A stretch of 64,000 bases of DNA from Arcanobacterium sp. S3PF19 (GTDB taxonomy: Bacteria; Actinomycetota; Actinomycetes; Actinomycetales; Actinomycetaceae): contig NZ_JRMX01000014.1 in NCBI RefSeq assembly GCF_000758825.1, positions 267,069-331,068 on the forward strand, read 5' to 3'. The translations under genes and the position numbers were made by a program. Shown here piece by piece: positions 61,087 through 64,000 of this stretch. The notes beneath the pieces were generated by a model. That model ran no database searches, was not told where the DNA came from, and worked only from the letters and a program-made list of their open reading frames with translations. Each line of letters begins with the position of its first letter. The stretch's first letter is position 1.

Positions 61087-62463
61087 ATGGGTGGCACAGA
61101 CCTGCAAACTGTCCGTAAAAAACCGGACAACGATTTCTCTTTTGGAGTTGTTCCCGTTTCAGACCGACGTTCCTTTTGGGGCGTCGGTTTTGTTATGCTC
61201 GGCTTTACGTTCTTTTCCGCGTCCATGTCGGTGGGGGCAAAACTGGGCATCGGTCTGGATGCGGGCGGTTTCGCGGCGGCGGTCACGGTCGGCGGGCTGA
61301 TTCTTGCCTGCTTCACGGGCGTACTGGCATACGTGGGTGCGGCAACCGGCATGGGGGTGGACGAACTTGCGCGTCACTCATTTGGCACCTACGGTTCTTT
61401 TCTTCCCTCGTTTCTGATCGCTTTCACGCAGATGGGCTGGTTCGGTGTCGGCGTGGCGATGTTCGCGCTGCCCACGGCGGATGTGCTGGGAATCAGCCCG
61501 ATTCCGATTGTGCTGGTGGCAGGCGGACTGATGACCGCTTCGGCGTATTACGGAATCAGGGCCATTGAAATCGTGTCTTTCGTCTCCGTGCCGCTGATTT
61601 CCGTGCTGGGAACCTATTCGATGGTAACGGCGGCCGCAGCCGGCGGCGGGCTGTCGCATGTTTTCGCCTCCGGCTCGGATATGTCGGTACTTACCGGAGT
61701 GGGCCTGGTGGTTGGATCCTTTATCTCGGGAGGCTCTGCCACGCCGAATTTCACGCGCTTCGCCAAGACGCCGAAATCCGCGGTAATTACCACGGTGATT
61801 GCCTTCCTTGTGGGCAATACGCTGATGTTTTCTTTCGGCGCGGTGGGCGGGGCGTTCACCGGGAAAGACGATATTTTCTATGTGATGATTGCCCAGGGCC
61901 TGGCTCTGCCGGCTCTGATCGTGCTGGGAACCAATATCTGGACAACAAACAACAACGCGCTCTATACAACCGGTCTGGGGTTTGCAAATATCACAAAGTA
62001 TCCGAAGAAACCGCTGGTGATTGTGGCAGGTGTTGTGGGAACGCTCTGCTCGCTGTGGCTTTACCGCAACTTTGTGGGCTGGCTGAGCTTTCTCAATGCC
62101 ACGCTTCCGCCGATCGGCACAGTGCTCGCGGCAGATTATTTCGTCTGCCGCCGCACGTATGCGCTGCGGGAAAACACAGCGGTAGTCGGAAGATCGATAT
62201 TCGCCGTTGTCTGCGGCACAGCTGCGGGATGGATGGTTCCGCTCGGGATTGCCTCTCTGAACGCGGTGGCGGCCACGTTGGCGGGATACGCGGTGTGGAC
62301 CGTTTTCACGCGCGGCGCGGCAGGCAGCGGCCGGCGCGCGGTGGTGACGTGCTGCGTGCCGCAGTCCTCTCCCGATGTGCCCGAATTTGGGGATGCCGGT
62401 TTCGGGCAGAATGCGCAAGACGGCCGGAGAACCGCCCGGGCACAGCGTGAAGCGGAAAAGTGA
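61087..62463 (+). CDS. codB: Cytosine permease, NCS1 family
   Basis: The 458-residue proton- or sodium-coupled symporter has 12 hydrophobic segments with FVMLGFTFFSASMSVGAKLG in helix 1, GWFGVGVAMFALP in helix 3 and WTTNNNALYTTGL in helix 8, all typical of CodB-like NCS1 carriers. A polar tail of about 45 residues after the last helix is longer than in E. coli CodB. ATAGGAGT precedes the ATG. It is followed at nine bases by cytosine deaminase, which settles the substrate as cytosine. Confidence 0.92.
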   Translation: MGGTDLQTVRKKPDNDFSFGVVPVSDRRSFWGVGFVMLGFTFFSASMSVGAKLGIGLDAGGFAAAVTVGGLILACFTGVLAYVGAATGMGVDELARHSFGTYGSFLPSFLIAFTQMGWFGVGVAMFALPTADVLGISPIPIVLVAGGLMTASAYYGIRAIEIVSFVSVPLISVLGTYSMVTAAAAGGGLSHVFASGSDMSVLTGVGLVVGSFISGGSATPNFTRFAKTPKSAVITTVIAFLVGNTLMFSFGAVGGAFTGKDDIFYVMIAQGLALPALIVLGTNIWTTNNNALYTTGLGFANITKYPKKPLVIVAGVVGTLCSLWLYRNFVGWLSFLNATLPPIGTVLAADYFVCRRTYALRENTAVVGRSIFAVVCGTAAGWMVPLGIASLNAVAATLAGYAVWTVFTRGAAGSGRRAVVTCCVPQSSPDVPEFGDAGFGQNAQDGRRTARAQREAEK

Positions 62464-62472
62464 GGCAGAGGA

Positions 62473-63762
62473 ATGAAAAAACAGATTTTTAAAAATATGC
62501 TGATTGACGGTGAGCGTCTTTGTGAAATGACGGTCACCGACGGGGTGATTACCTCCCTGAAGCCGGCGGAAGGCGAAAACCGCCCGTCTTTCGCCCCCGG
62601 GGCGGAAAACGAAGCAGCGCACGGGGATTCTTCCGCGGTGCAGGTATATGACTGCGGCGGGCGGGTGGTTCTCCCGGGGATTGTGGAATCACACGTGCAC
62701 CTGGATACCGCGATGACGGAAGGCGATCCGCACCCGAACCGCTCCGGAACGCTTTTTGAGGGGATCGAAATCTGGTCAAAGCGTAAAGAACGCCTGACTG
62801 CCGGGGATGTGAAAGAGCGTGCCATGCGGGCAATCCGACAGCAGGTACGTTTCGGGGTGCAGTATATCCGCTCGCATGTGGATATTACCGATCCGCAGCT
62901 TACCGCGCTGCGCGCACTGGCGGAGCTGCGCGAGGAACTGAAAGATACCGTCACTTTGCAGCTGGTGGCGTTTCCGCAGGAGGGAATCGAATCTTTCCCC
63001 GACGGGCGCGAACTGCTCAAAAAGGCGGCGGGCAGCGGCGCGGATGTGATCGGTGCGATTCCGCATTATGAATTTACCCGTGAATATGCGGTCAGTTCGC
63101 TTAACTATGCGTTTTCGCTGGCGCAGGATTACGGTCTGCTGATGGACGTACACTGCGACGAAATCGACGACGGCGCTTCCAGGGGGCTGGAGACCCTGGC
63201 AACGCGTGCCTATGAGGCGGGAGTCGGGGAAAAGGTGACGGCGTCCCACACAACCGCGATGCATTCGTACAATAATGCGTATTTCACCCGGCTGCTGCGT
63301 CTGCTGCGGATGAGCGGAATAAATTTTGTGTCCAATCCGATGGTGAATACGCATCTTCAGGGACGCCTGGACACGTATCCGAAACGCCGCGGGGTGACGC
63401 GCGTGAAAGAACTCACGGAAGCGGGAATCAATGTTTCTTTCGGGCAGGACGATATCGTTGATCCGTGGAATCCGCTGGGCACGGGTTCGCTGCGTGACGT
63501 CACTCTTCTGGGGCTGTATGTGACGCAGATGATGGCGGCGGAACAGATCGACAGCTCATACCGTTTTATCACCTATAACGGCGCGCGGACTTTGAATCTG
63601 CAAAATTACGGTTTGGTGCCGGGCAATCCGGCGAATTTCGTGGTGCTGGGCGCTTCCTCCTGGCGCGAAGCGCTTGCGTTCCATGCGCCCGTGCTTGCCT
63701 CCTACCGCGGCGGCAGGTGCATATACGAGGCGGACGAGCCGCAGCGCAGGTGGCATTTCTAA
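62473..63762 (+). CDS. codA: Cytosine deaminase
   Basis: The 429-residue amidohydrolase converts cytosine to uracil. The sequence follows E. coli CodA with a constant offset of 13: metal ligands His74 and His76 (ESHVHLD), His227 and Glu230 (DVHCDEIDD), His259 (TASHTTAMHSYNNAY), Asp326 and Asp327 (FGQDDIVDPW). The residue before the Asp pair is Gln325, whereas E. coli CodA has His312. GAGGCAGAGG precedes the ATG. With codB it makes a salvage operon whose product, uracil, can also be taken up by UraA. Confidence 0.95.
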   Translation: MKKQIFKNMLIDGERLCEMTVTDGVITSLKPAEGENRPSFAPGAENEAAHGDSSAVQVYDCGGRVVLPGIVESHVHLDTAMTEGDPHPNRSGTLFEGIEIWSKRKERLTAGDVKERAMRAIRQQVRFGVQYIRSHVDITDPQLTALRALAELREELKDTVTLQLVAFPQEGIESFPDGRELLKKAAGSGADVIGAIPHYEFTREYAVSSLNYAFSLAQDYGLLMDVHCDEIDDGASRGLETLATRAYEAGVGEKVTASHTTAMHSYNNAYFTRLLRLLRMSGINFVSNPMVNTHLQGRLDTYPKRRGVTRVKELTEAGINVSFGQDDIVDPWNPLGTGSLRDVTLLGLYVTQMMAAEQIDSSYRFITYNGARTLNLQNYGLVPGNPANFVVLGASSWREALAFHAPVLASYRGGRCIYEADEPQRRWHF

Positions 63763-63772
63763 ATCTGCGCGG

Positions 63773-63857
63773 TTCCCAAATGCGCGCAGCGGTGCGTTCC
63801 GGTTTTTCGCATTCCGGTGCCGATATCCGCGCATTTGGGAATTTCTTTCCCCTTTTG
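63773..63857. terminator. Large structured terminator after codA
   Basis: TTCCCAAATGCGCG (63773-63786) pairs perfectly with 63828-63841 around a 41-base arm that can itself fold. TTTCTTTCCCCTTTT follows. Confidence 0.8.
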
Positions 63858-63924
63858 TGTGAGATGTATTAAATAGGTGTGTTCCGGATAAAAGTTGAAA
63901 AGAGGTTTTTAATGCGGTAGAAAT

Positions 63925-63943
63925 TTAGGTAAACATTACTTGT
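63925..63943 (+). promoter_or_regulatory. Possible DtxR-like box
   Basis: TTAGGTAAACATTACTTGT matches the 19-bp DtxR consensus at 15 positions (counting the allowed alternatives), with GGTAA/TTAC arms. Any target gene lies beyond the window. Confidence 0.35.
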
Positions 63944-63964
63944 GACCGCCGCCCGGTGGCGGTC
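63944..63964 (+). terminator. Hairpin near the window end
   Basis: GACCGCC (63944-63950) pairs with GGCGGTC (63958-63964), followed by GTTGGCTTTTA. It may be a leader terminator or the end of a short RNA. The remaining sequence to 64000 shows no gene and ends in nine G. Confidence 0.45.
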
Positions 63965-64000
63965 GTTGGCTTTTACTACCGATGAAAGTGCGGGGGGGGG

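Noticed and set aside
1..64000. CRISPR array, prophage, insertion sequence or integrase
   Set aside because: No regularly spaced repeats other than in-gene protein repeats, no transposase or integrase motifs, and the tRNA genes show no flanking att-like duplication.

Overview
The window reads as chromosome of a moderately GC-rich, host-associated actinobacterium, most likely a member of the Actinomycetaceae (Actinotignum/Varibaculum/Mobiluncus type). The evidence is the carD-ispD-ispF-cysS-rlmB block, a LytR_C-domain protein, several promoters that end 6-7 nt before a start codon with no ribosome binding site (leaderless starts), DtxR/IdeR-like boxes, tRNA genes without an encoded CCA, and very large wall-anchored surface proteins. 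I cannot fix the genus. I saw no insertion sequence, prophage, CRISPR array or replication origin. Gene order is compact and most coding sequences look intact.

Layout. 1-3.8 kb: tail of an SGNH-type protein, a GntR/FadR regulator, a secreted GH25 lysozyme with choline-binding-like repeats, and phosphoglycerate mutase. 3.9-10.5 kb: carD, the two isoprenoid genes ispD-ispF, an inserted opposite-strand UMF1-type transporter, cysS, rlmB and an ASCH protein. 10.7-16.7 kb: uracil permease, the peroxide operon ahpC-ahpF-oxyR with a clear OxyR-controlled promoter, and L-lactate dehydrogenase. 16.7-20.2 kb: an NMT1/THI5-type ABC importer and a secreted HNH nuclease. 20.2-25 kb: a wall cassette (ATP-grasp ligase, FemX/MurM-like transferase, MurJ) and an FMN reductase. 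25.2-30.5 kb: first wall-anchored subtilase with BspA-like leucine-rich repeats. 30.6-35 kb: LacI regulator, MFS transporter, cytoplasmic PI-PLC-like phosphodiesterase and inositol-phosphatase-like enzyme. 35.1-37.1 kb: nucleoside phosphorylase plus transporter. 37.3-41.4 kb: IclR regulator and a second NMT1-type ABC importer with two different permeases. 41.5-44.5 kb: an iron-box-controlled wall protein, then tRNA-Arg and tRNA-Ser. 44.6-51.3 kb: second, larger wall-anchored subtilase. 51.4-60.9 kb: a DUF364 protein, a LytR_C protein and a 2613-residue LPRTG-anchored surface protein. 61-63.8 kb: cytosine permease and cytosine deaminase.

How the parts work together. One theme is host-facing surface biology: four proteins with C-terminal sorting signals (three with non-canonical LSRTG, LSHTG and LEKTG motifs), two of them proteases, alongside wall-bridge synthesis, MurJ and a lysozyme. 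A second theme is pyrimidine salvage: uracil permease, cytosine permease/deaminase and a nucleoside phosphorylase with its own transporter. The most interesting candidate new system is the LacI-MFS-PLC-IMPase unit. A LacI-type palindrome sits exactly in the spacer of its promoter and a second one lies just after the regulator gene. The gene content fits import and cytoplasmic cleavage of a glycerophosphoinositol-like compound, yielding inositol, which actinobacteria need for phosphatidylinositol and mycothiol. That function is inferred from gene families and context only.
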